Assembly (NCBI GenBank): GCA_008921705.1
Contig: VFFE01006671.1
Coordinates: forward strand, 1 to 64,000
Direction: 5' to 3'
Length of the DNA: 64,000 nt
Origin: Burhinus oedicnemus
Lineage: Eukaryota > Chordata > Aves > Charadriiformes > Burhinidae
Within the stretch, counting starts at the first letter, position 1. Each line of letters opens with the position of its first letter. The position numbers and the translations under genes were made by a program. Positions 42,801 through 49,500 of the stretch are shown one piece after another. The notes beneath the pieces were generated by a model. It was not told where the DNA came from and ran no database searches. It saw only the letters and a program-made list of their open reading frames with translations.

Positions 42801-42934
42801 TTAATAGAAAGTCACACAAATGAAATGTACTTACTTTACTGTAGGAATTATATTTTGTTGTGGTTTTAACAGTCGCAAACGATACCACAAGCATCTTCCA
42901 TATACATTTCTTATATTCTTTAATCGAATTTGCT
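1031..42934 (-). CDS. SEC63: SEC63, ER translocon J-protein, coding region (20 of 21 exons)
   Basis: SEC63 is an ER membrane protein of the Sec61/Sec62/Sec63 translocon. Its lumenal J domain stimulates BiP to pull or gate polypeptides. Joined on the complement: 42934-42835, 41984-41870, 38143-38031, 35418-35357, 31788-31730, 30988-30938, 28192-28084, 25573-25479, 22777-22645, 21501-21409, 15205-15051, 13326-13179, 11424-11342, 9658-9599, 9350-9192, 8475-8317, 7411-7310, 2779-2681, 1840-1736, 1174-1031. The total of 2144 nt stays in one frame and every intron is GT-AG. Numbering assumes a 41-residue exon 1 as in mammals, giving about 755 aa against 760 in human. Order: TM2 76-93, J domain with HPD at 132-134, TM3 about 189-209, Sec63/Brl region from about 215, Lys-rich linker 507-538, acidic linker 554-606, C-terminal Sec63 segment with WWW, acidic tail. 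The identification comes from recognising the family sequence; the start codon is not in the visible sequence. Confidence 0.96.
1175..1735 (-). other. SEC63 intron 20
   Basis: This GT-AG intron of 561 bp has donor gtgatg. The part nearest the 3' splice site (about 1225-1380) is almost purely A/C on the plus strand, hence T/G-rich in the transcript, with stacked CAAA units. No other feature was seen. Confidence 0.8.
1736..1840 (-). CDS. SEC63: SEC63 exon 20
   Basis: It encodes 35 residues beginning VELKFPAPGKPGNYQYTV and ending in MGLDQIKPLK, in phase 0 at both ends. The donor is GAAG followed by gtgatg. It belongs to the beta-sandwich (FN3-like) end of the C-terminal Sec63 domain; the GKPGNY loop matches the family closely. 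Confidence 0.96.
1841..2680 (-). other. SEC63 intron 19
   Basis: Intron of 840 bp, AT-rich, with donor gtaaag. A short in-frame-looking Glu-rich stretch near 2514-2530 is not needed to join the flanking exons. No repeat was recognised. Confidence 0.8.
2681..2779 (-). CDS. SEC63: SEC63 exon 19 (WWW motif)
   Basis: It encodes 33 residues starting EKQEWWWLYIADRKEQ, including CMPYHVCTL and ending in KDKEE. The acceptor AG is at 2780-2781 and both ends are phase 0. The three consecutive tryptophans are a hallmark of metazoan Sec63 C-terminal domains. Confidence 0.96.
2780..7309 (-). other. SEC63 intron 18
   Basis: Intron of 4530 bp. It contains a dense group of CAGCTG E-boxes at 5271-5731, a G-rich patch near 6876-6894 and an A-run near 6989-7003. 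Short open frames in it show no family resemblance. No LINE or LTR was recognised. Confidence 0.75.
5271..5731. promoter_or_regulatory. Candidate intronic element: cluster of six CAGCTG E-boxes
   Basis: CAGCTG palindromes lie at 5271, 5321, 5454, 5609, 5642 and 5726 (first base of each), with a seventh at 6644. A given 6-mer is expected about once per 4 kb, so six in 461 bp is strongly enriched. CAGCTG is bound by bHLH factors of the MyoD and Ascl/ZEB type. Enhancer function is inference only. Confidence 0.35.
7310..7411 (-). CDS. SEC63: SEC63 exon 18
   Basis: It encodes 34 residues: EWQELQQSIQRKERALLETK followed by SKITHPVYSLFFPE. The donor is gtcagt and both ends are phase 0. The segment resumes the folded Sec63 domain after the charged linker, beginning with an amphipathic helix. 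The spot that is Tyr in human (SLYFPE) is Phe here. Confidence 0.96.
7412..8316 (-). other. SEC63 intron 17
   Basis: Intron of 905 bp with donor gtaagc at the exon 17 end. It is AT-rich with no recognisable repeat or RNA gene. Confidence 0.8.
8317..8475 (-). CDS. SEC63: SEC63 exon 17 (acidic linker)
   Basis: It encodes 53 residues from EVVAKEEEEEISDKG to KQNKDDEA, rich in Glu, Asp and Ser with SD/SE pairs that fit CK2-type sites. This is the low-complexity acidic insertion inside the C-terminal Sec63 domain, expected to face the cytosol. The acceptor follows a CT-rich tract and the donor is gtaagc. Confidence 0.95.
8476..9191 (-). other. SEC63 intron 16
   Basis: Intron of 716 bp. It has the weakest donor in the gene (GGG then gtagct at 9191). 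An imperfect tandem copy of an AAGACCTAATA unit occurs near 8945-8968. Nothing else was seen. Confidence 0.75.
9192..9350 (-). CDS. SEC63: SEC63 exon 16 (Lys-rich linker)
   Basis: It encodes 53 residues, starting QGDVNKVKSKGWQQKNKGTK, then a very basic stretch with SKKKKPLKKKP and QKQKQANG. The junction to exon 17 keeps phase 0. As recalled, human continues NGVVGN before the next exon; here the only usable GT directly follows NG, so the bird linker is about four residues shorter. Confidence 0.93.
9599..9658 (-). CDS. SEC63: SEC63 exon 15
   Basis: A 60-nt exon encoding EVFEKEQSICAAEEQPTEDG, phase 0 at both ends, with donor gtaagt and acceptor aaccag. It lies just upstream of a 248-bp intron (9351-9598). 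The family match is close: one residue (Thr for Ala) differs from the recalled human segment. Confidence 0.95.
9659..11341 (-). other. SEC63 intron 14
   Basis: Intron of 1683 bp with donor gtaagt. It is AT-rich sequence without a recognisable repeat; only scattered short A runs. Confidence 0.8.
11342..11424 (-). CDS. SEC63: SEC63 exon 14
   Basis: It encodes 27 full codons, LDDEDSNNITVGSLVTVLV then TLTRQTMA, after completing a split Val codon (G from exon 13, TT here). The donor is gtaagt. This is one of the best conserved parts of the Sec63/Brl domain. Confidence 0.96.
11425..13178 (-). other. SEC63 intron 13
   Basis: Intron of 1754 bp with donor gtgagt. It includes a short C-run near 12057-12065. 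No transposon or RNA gene was recognised. Confidence 0.8.
13179..13326 (-). CDS. SEC63: SEC63 exon 13
   Basis: It encodes YKIKSIQDLVSLKGSDRRNL, then the LLHFLEDKKYDEVMAVLGSF and PYVTMDIKPQ segments (49 codons) plus the first base of a Val codon. It carries the helical bundle of the Sec63/Brl domain. The acceptor AG is at 13327-13328 after a T-rich tract. Confidence 0.96.
13327..15050 (-). other. SEC63 intron 12
   Basis: Intron of 1724 bp with donor gtataa. It contains a T-run at about 13714-13726 and an exon-like open frame on the coding strand at 13984-14241 (see findings). No known repeat. Confidence 0.75.
15051..15205 (-). CDS. SEC63: SEC63 exon 12
   Basis: It completes a split Glu codon (G|AA), then 51 codons: REFRAPSLGSLENCMKLSQM, the TVQGLQQFKSPLLQLPHIEE segment and DNLRRVSNHKK. 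The acceptor is a plain AAG (15206-15207). An alternative AG four bases inside the exon would change the frame, so this choice is set by the reading frame and family match. Confidence 0.94.
15206..21408 (-). other. SEC63 intron 11
   Basis: Intron of 6203 bp with donor gtaagg. It holds a 34-base A run (20010-20043), an AT/ACA-rich degenerate stretch (16440-16530) and an exon-like open frame on the coding strand around 18440-18600. No LINE or LTR was recognised. Confidence 0.75.
20010..20043. repeat. Poly(A) homopolymer, 34 bp
   Basis: An uninterrupted run of 34 A on the plus strand in SEC63 intron 11. There is no recognisable retrotransposon or cDNA body upstream of it, so it reads as a simple repeat rather than a retrocopy tail. 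Confidence 0.9.
21409..21501 (-). CDS. SEC63: SEC63 exon 11
   Basis: It completes a split Asp (G|AT), then 30 codons, QQFILKKSPALLQEMINVIC and QLIIMARSRE, then one base of Glu. The acceptor is cttgcag at 21502-21508. An open frame continues further upstream to about 21537, but the family sequence LEEDQQF fixes the boundary here. Core helices of the Sec63/Brl domain. Confidence 0.95.
21502..22644 (-). other. SEC63 intron 10
   Basis: Intron of 1143 bp with donor gtaatg. AT-rich, no recognisable repeat. Confidence 0.8.
22645..22777 (-). CDS. SEC63: SEC63 exon 10
   Basis: It encodes 44 codons, LIREIGGINLKKNEPPLTCP, then YSLKARVLLLTHLARMKVPE and VLEE, plus one base. It enters in phase 0 after a TTTTAG acceptor. 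The NEPPL and ARVLLLTHL segments are typical of the start of the Sec63/Brl domain. Confidence 0.96.
22778..25478 (-). other. SEC63 intron 9
   Basis: Intron of 2701 bp with donor gttagt. It contains an ancient CR1-like remnant in plus orientation (about 24200-24660). A 125-residue open frame on the coding strand at 23500-23877 has no recognised homology. Confidence 0.75.
24200..24660 (+). mobile_element. Ancient CR1/L3-like LINE remnant
   Basis: Diverged sequence that follows the layout of the CR1 reverse-transcriptase 3' end. A segment near 24288-24365 resembles the 'leaves, tRNA-like' stretch preceding TATAAATACAT. Then come CTAACCACTAGAAC and GTTCTGGAACAGCTTCTC near 24440-24480, the typical motif near the ORF2 end. 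Heavy decay points to an old insertion. Boundaries are approximate. Confidence 0.5.
25479..25573 (-). CDS. SEC63: SEC63 exon 9
   Basis: It completes a split Arg (C|GG), then 31 codons: LIMVLAGASEFDPQYNKDAT and SRPADNIQIPQ. The donor is gttagt and the acceptor tttgcag. It links the third membrane segment region to the Sec63/Brl domain; SEFDPQYN is characteristic. Confidence 0.96.
25574..28083 (-). other. SEC63 intron 8
   Basis: Intron of 2510 bp with donor gtaagt. It carries the (AT)n-T(n) microsatellite at 27841-27876. No transposon was recognised. Confidence 0.8.
27841..27876. repeat. Compound (AT)11 and T15 microsatellite
   Basis: Eleven AT dinucleotides (27841-27862) run straight into a 15-base T run (27862-27876). 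Pure units suggest it is length-variable. Confidence 0.93.
28084..28192 (-). CDS. SEC63: SEC63 exon 8
   Basis: It encodes 36 codons, GSWWYRSIRYSGDQILIRTT and QIYTYFVYKTRNMDMK, plus one base of Arg. The donor is gtaagt and the acceptor tttcag. It follows directly after the third membrane segment and is cytosolic in the known topology. Confidence 0.96.
29231..29247. repeat. Poly(T) run, 17 bp
   Basis: An uninterrupted run of 17 T on the plus strand in intron 7; a simple repeat. Confidence 0.9.
30112..30285 (+). mobile_element. CR1 LINE, 5'-truncated 3' end
   Basis: A recognisable CR1 3' end in plus orientation: GGAATAGGCTGCCCAGAGAG at the left, then GGTTGGATGGGGCTCTGAG, GGTTGGACTAGATGACCTTT and AGGTCCCTTCCAACCC, ending in the CR1 hallmark ATTCTATG at 30273-30280 followed by a partial second unit. 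CR1 elements are typically 5'-truncated and lack a poly(A) tail and clear target duplications, as here. It lies antisense in SEC63 intron 7 and is only moderately diverged. Confidence 0.93.
30938..30988 (-). CDS. SEC63: SEC63 exon 7 (third transmembrane segment)
   Basis: A 51-nt exon encoding VLLVYGLAFMVILPVVV, a purely hydrophobic segment forming most of TM3, phase 0 at both ends, with donor gtaagt and acceptor tctctag. In-frame loss of this exon would remove the membrane span and alter topology. Confidence 0.95.
30989..31729 (-). other. SEC63 intron 6
   Basis: Intron of 741 bp with donor gtgagt; AT-rich, nothing recognised. Confidence 0.8.
31730..31788 (-). CDS. SEC63: SEC63 exon 6
   Basis: It completes a split Ala (G|CT) then encodes TSFGIALPAWIVDQKNSIL, leading into TM3. 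The donor is gtgagt and the acceptor is ccctacag. FGIALPAWIV is nearly invariant in Sec63 proteins. Confidence 0.96.
31789..35356 (-). other. SEC63 intron 5
   Basis: Intron of 3568 bp with donor gtaaca. Several A/C-rich tracts occur (about 31858-31905 and 32519-32590). No transposon was recognised. Confidence 0.75.
35357..35418 (-). CDS. SEC63: SEC63 exon 5 (end of J domain)
   Basis: It completes a split Ala, then encodes LTDEESRKNWEEFGNPDGPQ plus one base of Ala. The NWEEFGNPDGP motif ends the J domain (helix IV) and is a family signature. The donor is gtaaca and the acceptor aactag. Confidence 0.96.
35419..38030 (-). other. SEC63 intron 4
   Basis: Intron of 2612 bp with donor gtaagt. No repeat was recognised besides short A/T runs (for example T10 near 35787). 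Confidence 0.75.
38031..38143 (-). CDS. SEC63: SEC63 exon 4 (J domain with HPD)
   Basis: It encodes 37 codons, GASVSEIKKQYRALSLKYHP, DKGGDEVMFMRIAKAYA, plus two bases of Ala. His-Pro-Asp (residues 132-134 in human-like numbering) is the essential J-domain motif that triggers ATP hydrolysis by BiP in the ER lumen. The donor is gtaagt. Ala replaces Leu of the recalled human YRLLSLKY. Confidence 0.97.
38144..41869 (-). other. SEC63 intron 3
   Basis: Intron of 3726 bp with donor gtaagt. A polypurine, G-rich tract lies at 39215-39241. Imperfect ACTTCAACATC repetition occurs near 40000-40040. No transposon was recognised. Confidence 0.75.
39215..39241 (+). repeat. G-rich polypurine tract (G4-capable)
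   Basis: Runs of 2, 2, 6, 7 and 2 G separated by single or double A on the plus strand, which is the template strand of SEC63. It could form a quadruplex or triplex; this is a motif-level prediction only. Confidence 0.4.
41870..41984 (-). CDS. SEC63: SEC63 exon 3 (second transmembrane segment)
   Basis: It completes a split Lys, then encodes KIVLLAGWALFLFLAYKVSK and TDREYQEYNPYEVLHLDP (38 codons). The hydrophobic stretch IVLLAGWALFLFLAY is TM2; YNPYEVL starts the J domain on the lumenal side. The donor is gtaagt. Confidence 0.96.
41985..42834 (-). other. SEC63 intron 2
   Basis: Intron of 850 bp with donor gtaagt; AT-rich, nothing recognised. Confidence 0.8.
42835..42934 (-). CDS. SEC63: SEC63 exon 2
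   Basis: It starts with two bases (AG) of a Glu codon, then QIRLKNIRNVYGRCLWYRLR and LLKPQQNIIPTV, then two bases of Lys. This is the basic cytosolic loop between TM1 and TM2. The acceptor is tttatag at 42935-42941. The phase requires exon 1 to end with a single G. Confidence 0.96.
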
Positions 42935-45900
42935 CTATAAAAATGAAGAGAAAGATTGTGATTAACCAATCAGACAGAAAGCGGAACAACAAACATGCTC
43001 ACTTCATCCTGGAGTAGGTAGTACAAGGTCAGTTGGAGGACTAACAGAAGGTCCAGCAATACTGGAGGAAAGAATGTTTTTTTTATCTATTTAAGTGACA
43101 CTGCATATCCATAAACATAAGAAGTTGGTCAGATTATTCTTCACTACCTAAAAGGAATCCATTCTATTTTCCACATGCCACATAGCAACCATCACTTGTG
43201 AACCCAGCCTTTGCCTGGCTGATGTGCACCTGTAAATTTTACTTCTGCCATTTTATACTCAACTCCAAGTCTCCCGTTTCAGTATGTCAGCTACTGTGTA
43301 CAGGAAAAACAAACAAAAAAACAAATGAAAAAAAACCCTAACCCACATACAAAATGGTGTTTGTATACAACTAAAGAGCAGCAACAGCTACTTCCTCAAT
43401 TCAAAATATGATGCATTTTCTTCCCCTCTGCAACATATCTGCTTTTTATTAGTTGCCTTCATTTAGGCTTTTCCTGTTGAAGGGGAAAAGGAAGAAAAAA
43501 TAAGATAATAGTTATTTGTAGCTCAGTAATATGGGCCCTTGGCAAGAGAGTACACACATTAACAACAAACCAGCCAACCAGATTTCCTCCTTTCAGGACA
43601 GGATGGGGCTCGAAGGAAATTGTATTTATACTGTCAACGTCACCGTGACAAGGCATGGAAGCTCCCTCTGTTAAGAGAGTTTTAGTTGTACTTCAGAGTT
43701 AATCAAGACCAACTTAGGCTTGCTCAAAGAAGTCTTTTATGCCAAGAAAGCATGGTGGAAAGCACATAGCTTGTACTGAATTCCTGTAAGCACTGAAATT
43801 ACATGTTATAAAGTGACTTCAATCCTGTTTATATTTTAAGTAACTTGTCTATCCATAGACTACGCAGTGTGACTGCAACACTTCTGAGGCGAGGAGCTCA
43901 CTGTAATTACCTTACCTGCAAAAGAATAAGACCCCTTGGCCCTTTTCAGACTGAAGGAAAAAGAATTAAGAGAAGAAAACATCACCCTGTCTCAATACAT
44001 TTAGATATTGCTGGTGAACACAGTGACTACATTTGCCAATTTAAAAGAAGTTTTTGAATTATTTAAATGCAGGAATTATATTAACAACTTTGATCCAAAG
44101 CACACATCAATCGTATCCTAAAGAGTCTTAAATCTCATTTTTGCACTTTGAACAAGGTGATGCCCTCATCTTAACTAAAATACCAGTTATCATACATGGA
44201 AACATTTTTCTCTGGCAAATTTCTAAAAGGTGGTTGTGGAAGACAGCGATGACCTCTATTTAGTTATTCTGAAGACACTGGGAAGTGGGATACAGTGCTC
44301 AGTGATCTACTTGACTTTCTAAGCAAGCATGCAATTCAGATGAAACATCTAGAACTTCAATTTGCATTCACCAAACTATCTGAGGCCAGAGAAACATGAC
44401 CATAAATGTCAATATTGTGCATCAAATCAACCACGAGTTCAGATTTAACCCGGATCAGGTGTGAGCACAGGATGGTATTTCAAACTCTGGCTGATTTGGC
44501 AGAAATAGAGAGTGGGAACATGGATGACGCTTGGCCACCCACAAACTAGTAAAGCAGACAAATACTAAAGCTTGCAGAGACAAGGTACCGGAAAAAGAAA
44601 AAGTCTATCAGCTTATTCTGAACTACTGGATTCCATAAAGTGTATCTTCCCCCAGACTCAGTACGACAACGAACAGCTTGATGGGATTCCTTGAGAAGAT
44701 TAGATTAGCAGTCCCATCACCCCCAAAGAGGGAGAGATGGAGATAAGGAAGAATAATTCAATTCCTTGCATCTGATCCAATTCTTGCAGGGCTTCAAAAT
44801 AAGCTTCCAAACCTGCCTCACAATTTTGTGCAACAGATAAACCATACAAGTACTTTGCGGTTATCCTGATCCACAAAGATTGCTCACATACTTAAAACAG
44901 ATACTAAACATGAAACTTTCTAAACAAAAAGGATATGACTAATATCTGGTTAAGCAACTGCCCACTTAGTTTCACTTGTGTAAGGCTTTAGAAAACACTG
45001 TGAAGGAAAAACGCAGGAGACAACAAACACAGGGTTAAAATGCAACACTGACTCCCTACTGGTAGAATGCAAATTAATTTGGCATTTTCTCTTTGCAATT
45101 TTTTTTTTTTCCCCCCAAGACAAGAAATGTGGGACATCGCTATTGGTTCGGATCTGGATCCACCACAACTAGAAGTGAGCTAATTTTTACTTAAAATTAA
45201 AAAAATTTTAATGCAAAACAAAGAGACATTACCAGCACATAGAACCGCATTTCAAAAAAAAAAAAAGCTGATGGCATTAAAGACTAGATAGACAATTAAG
45301 TTGTAAGGACTAAAGGGCTCTGCTACAGAAACAGTGAGGAAAACGTTCTGGGGGTTTTCAGTGGTCACTGGACAACTATGAGCCATAGCATGATGCTTTT
45401 ATGAAAAAGTCAGTGATGATACTTGAATAAATCAGGCATCACAAGCCTCACAGAAGACACATGTGCTTACATTAAGCATAAATCACTCATTTCAAGTATT
45501 GTCAATAAATTCAGTTGTGCAGTGCTGAAGCAAGATGAAGCCAACTGTTCAGTTCATCCACACCGGTCCAGATCAGCTACCGGATCCAACCTGCATCACA
45601 GCCCCACCGCCGTGTCTGCAGCACAACCGAGGGGCAGTGCAGTTCGGTAATGGTCTTAACTGACTTCACAGCTTGCAGAAATAACTAAAACTAATGTGAA
45701 AACGATTACCAGTGCTCTTGGAGAAACAAAAGGTGACTAAGAGAACTTTGTTTACTTAACCCTGTAAAACTAAGCCTAACAGGATATGATTCCTTTTAGT
45801 GTCTTTGTTAGGATGTTTTTGACAAGCTGCTGTGCCTTGTCTTTAAAAATCTGTGCCACCCTGTGACACAATGCCCCCGATCTCAAACCCGTCTACTGTC

Positions 45901-47150
45901 CAGCCCCGCAAGTACCAGATGACCCTCTCCTTCCCCCACCCCGCATCCTCCCACAACAACAGCCAATACCCTTCACCTTACCATGCCAAACAGCTTCCAA
46001 AAGCCCCTTAGGGGAAGGTACTGCGGAGAAGAGAAAAATACTTGTGCAAGGTAAACTAAAGAATTGGCATAAGATCAAATAAAAACTGACCACGGGGGGA
46101 AATGAGGCTAGAAACTAAAGGTGGTTTATAATAACCAGAGAACTGAGGTTTTGGAACAGCCTTCCAATAACAGCTGCAGGAGTGACATTTTGTGAACAGA
46201 CTGACAATAGCACCAAGAAAGGAAAAAAAACAAAAACAAAAACAAAACAAGAAACCAGGTAAGTGGTGTGAGCAAAAATTAAGCCCTTTGGACAGGTAAA
46301 CACCACACACCTAAGCCAGCTAAGGAGTCCCTGGCAATGATGTCCTGGAACAGCTACGCTCGCTGCACAGGGGGACCTCTTCACACAAATACTGAATTAA
46401 GACATGATGCTAAGCAGCCATCACATTTTAAAAAACAAAAAAACCCCAAATCTGAACAACTCTGGATCAAATGTAATTACAGTCAATTAAACGATATCAA
46501 AGCAAAAGCATGTCATTAATTTCTTTCTGATCTTGGGATGGCAACAGTCTCATTTGATTAACAACCCCAAAAGGAAACAGGGCACTAAAAAGACAAATGA
46601 TTGTTATCTGTCCAGAACATAAAGAGAAAATCAAATCCTTCCCAAGTTGAGGCTAAAGTCCAGACTATTAAAATTATTCAGAGCTATCCTGAGGCACTTC
46701 CTCTGTCACATGCCATCATTAACACATATTAACTTGTGGCATTCAAAACCAGGCAGCTACCTGGGTGAAAGGGGGAGGAATACAGACAGCATCTCGCCCA
46801 GCTTAGGCAGAAAGCCCCTGGCAAAATATCACCCTGAGTAAGAAAGCTATATTCCTGCTGTATCCAGGAAAAACAGGCTTCCTGTTTATTTACAGACAAC
46901 GTATGTGATAGCACCAAATGCAATACTTATCTTGTTAGGAAGAAATTGGTTGCATGGGAAAAGAAAAAGAAGAAAAAAAAGGCTAGCAAGAGCCAGAATA
47001 CCAGATCATTACTGTGCTTAACAAAAGTAGCAATGTATTCCTAATGAGCAAGCTGTGGATAAATCAGGTCCTTTTTTGATTCACCTTCCTCTCCCTAAGA
47101 GCATTCTTTCACACGAGTGGATTTGCCATGCCACAGAACTGGCACACTGT

Positions 47151-47155
47151 CCCTG
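47151..47155. repeat. Target-site duplication, left copy (ccctg)
   Basis: A 5-bp ccctg immediately before the TG of the LTR, repeated exactly at 48101-48105 right after its terminal CA. A five-base duplication fits ERVL-type (class III) integration. Confidence 0.8.
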
Positions 47156-47536
47156 TGTATAGGGTTTGTGTGGCAAGGTTTTGGTAGCGGGGTTGGGGGC
47201 TACAGGGGCGGCTTCTGTGAGAAGGTGCTCAAGGCTTCCCCTGTGTCCGACAGAGCTAATGCCAGCCGGCTCCAGCACAGACCCACCGCTGGCCAAGGCT
47301 GAGCCCATCAGTGACGGTGGTAGTGCCTCTGGGATAACATATTTAAGAAGGGGGGAAAAAAAGCCCCACACAAGCAATTGCACACAGAGAGAGGAGTAAC
47401 AATATGTGAGAGAAACAACTACGTAGACACCATGGAGGTCCACAGTGGAGCAGATATCCACCTGCAGCCTGTGGAGGATCCCACGCCAGAGCAGGCGGAT
47501 GCCCAAAGGAGGCTGTGACCCCCTAGGAAGCCTGTG

Positions 47537-47720
47537 CTGGAGTACGAGTGGACACCTGGAGAGAGGAGCCCATACTGGAGCAGGCTCCTGGCAGGACTTG
47601 TGACCCCACAGAGGACCCACTCTGGAGCAGTTCGTAAAGAACTGCAGCCCATGGAAGGATGCACGTTGGAGAAGTCTCTGGAGAACTGTCTCCTGTGGGA
47701 GGGACCCCAGGCTGGAGCAG
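47537..47720 (+). repeat. Imperfect ~45-bp tandem module in the LTR
   Basis: Units begin with CTGGAG or TTGGAG at 47537, 47575, 47622, 47666 and 47712, giving periods of 38, 47, 44 and 46 bp. Each unit carries a GGAGNAG head and a GACC/GGACCC-like tail, so it is a diverged minisatellite in the U3/R region of the LTR. Confidence 0.75.
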
Positions 47721-47910
47721 GGGAAGACTGTGAGGAGGAAGGAGCGGCAGAGACAACGTGTGATGAACTGACCACAGCCCCCACGCACTGCTCGGGGGAA
47801 GGAGGCAGAGAAATTGGGAGTGAAGTTGTGCCTGGGAAGCAGGAGGGGTGGGGGGAAGGTGTTTTAAGATTTGGGTTTATTTCTTATTACCCTACTCTGA
47901 TTTGATTGGC

Positions 47911-47916
47911 AATAAA
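47911..47916 (+). terminator. LTR poly(A) signal AATAAA
   Basis: A canonical AATAAA within the LTR, about 570 bp after the TATA-like site. It could in principle end plus-strand transcripts in intron 1; it is antisense to SEC63. Confidence 0.55.
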
Positions 47917-48100
47917 TTAAATTAATGTTCCTCAAGTCCAGTCTGTTTTGCCTGTGATGGTAATTGGTGAGTGATCTCCCTGTCCTTACGTCGACCCACG
48001 AGCCTTTCGTTGTGTTTTCTCTCCCCATGTCCAGCTGAGGAAGGCAGTGATAGAGTGGCTTGGTGGGCACCTGGCATCCAGCCAGGGTCAACCCACCTCA

Positions 48101-48105
48101 CCCTG
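48101..48105. repeat. Target-site duplication, right copy (ccctg)
   Basis: An exact match to 47151-47155, directly after the CA end of the solo LTR. Confidence 0.8.
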
Positions 48106-49465
48106 CAATATCCTGCAGACCCCCAAGCACACAGGAGTAAATACATTACATGCTGCTCAGGGTAAAGCTTTGCAGTGAAACAGGAATTGCACCTTCTTTG
48201 GATTTTAGCTCTGGAATCCTTCTCTGTCAGGGAAAGGGGTTCAGAGTCTGAAAAGCAGGTAAGAGTTCTCTGTTTCTTCTCGCTCCAGATCATGGCTCCC
48301 CATTAAAGCAGAAGAGCACTACAGACACCATCCTTTGATACGGGAGACAAGTTGAGCAGGGAAATGCTTTTCCTCTAGTCAAAACGACTTCTCACTTGAT
48401 GGGCAAAACTCTTTAACAATAGTGAATCCCTCCCATGGTTTTTAAAATAGGTATTAAACAGCCTTGAAAAGCAACAGCGTAATGCATCTGTGGGCTTTTG
48501 AATTAATCTCGCTAACAATAATCCATGCATCAAGGTACTGTTAAAGCATCTCTCTCAGATGAGGATGTAGACTGCCAGTTCATTTCTGTAAATAATCTGG
48601 GGAAGCGTCCTCTATTTCCCCCCAAATTGTTCTGGATGCATCCAAAGTTCCTGAGATTCACAAGTAATTTTTCATCAATACAGTTCTCTTACCTTCAGAC
48701 AGCTCTCACAAATGCCTATTACAATATCTTAACAAATGTATGTGAATATCCAGCCAAAACTACATCTTAATACACTCTTTAAGTTCTCAAGAAATAAAAC
48801 AATTGCTGGTACAAAGGGAAACCCGAGTGCCGTCTCTTTCAATTATTCAGAAAGAGCTAGTCAGGTCCTCCAGTGATACTAGCAGATATTTTAATCCAAC
48901 ATTGTCTAAAGCTTTTAGACAAATAAAAATAAAATCAAGACCCTAGCACAGCTAGGCTATTAATAACTAAATGGGAAAAAAAGTTCATTTGCACACTAAT
49001 CTGCTTACTATTTTTGGATGAAAATAAAGTAATTAACAAGTATTTTAGACTTGTGCTTCCTTAAAGGTAGCTGTCCGTTTGGCTACATACCTTAACTAGA
49101 GAATGACTAAGATCACTGACAGATCTGTAAGTTTGAGATACAGTCAACTTTATGTTGAACACAAAGGGGTATGCAAAATCTGAATGAGAAGCTCAAAGCA
49201 ATTATTAAAAGAGGAAGAAAAAACAAAGGACCATCTTTAATGTTTATTTCTTTTATTTCATGACTAAATGTTTTCTTCCTTTGTATTCCAGGCAATAGAG
49301 GTATCGGTAGAGAATGCTTAAGTAAACAATTGACTCCTCTTTGTCAGAACTTACATATGCCTCTTGAATATCCAGGTCTTTAGAGAGAGCAATTTTAGGA
49401 TGAATAAGCCAGAGGTATCTGCTTTTTCTGGGCAGGTAACCCAGACCACACAGTTCTTGGTTATC

Positions 49466-49500
49466 ACAGAACAGCAAACACACTTGAGGTTGGAAGAGAT
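49466..49500 (-). mobile_element. Short CR1-like scrap
   Basis: ATCACAGAACAGCAAACACA followed by GAGGTTGGAAGAGATC resembles the CR1 3' end read in reverse (ATCATAGAAT...GGTTGGAAGGGACC). It is short and diverged, so it may be chance. Confidence 0.4.

Larger units (their letters stand above)
47156..48100 (+). mobile_element. Solo LTR of an avian ERVL-like endogenous retrovirus
   Basis: 945 bp, starting TG and ending CA, flanked by ccctg on both sides. It has a TATA-like element at 47338-47348, a tandem GGAGCAG-type module at 47537-47720 and a poly(A) signal AATAAA at 47911-47916. The sequence resembles LTRs common in perching birds and other modern birds. No gag, pol or env lies beside it, so it is a solo LTR left by recombination. 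It sits antisense to SEC63 in intron 1. Open frames inside it on both strands (up to 235 codons) follow from the GC-rich tandem module and are not taken as genes. Confidence 0.88.

Noticed and set aside
47081..47788. 235-codon open frame on the minus strand
   Set aside because: It lies in the GC-rich tandem part of a solo LTR, on the strand opposite to the element; overlapping frames of similar length exist on the other strand.
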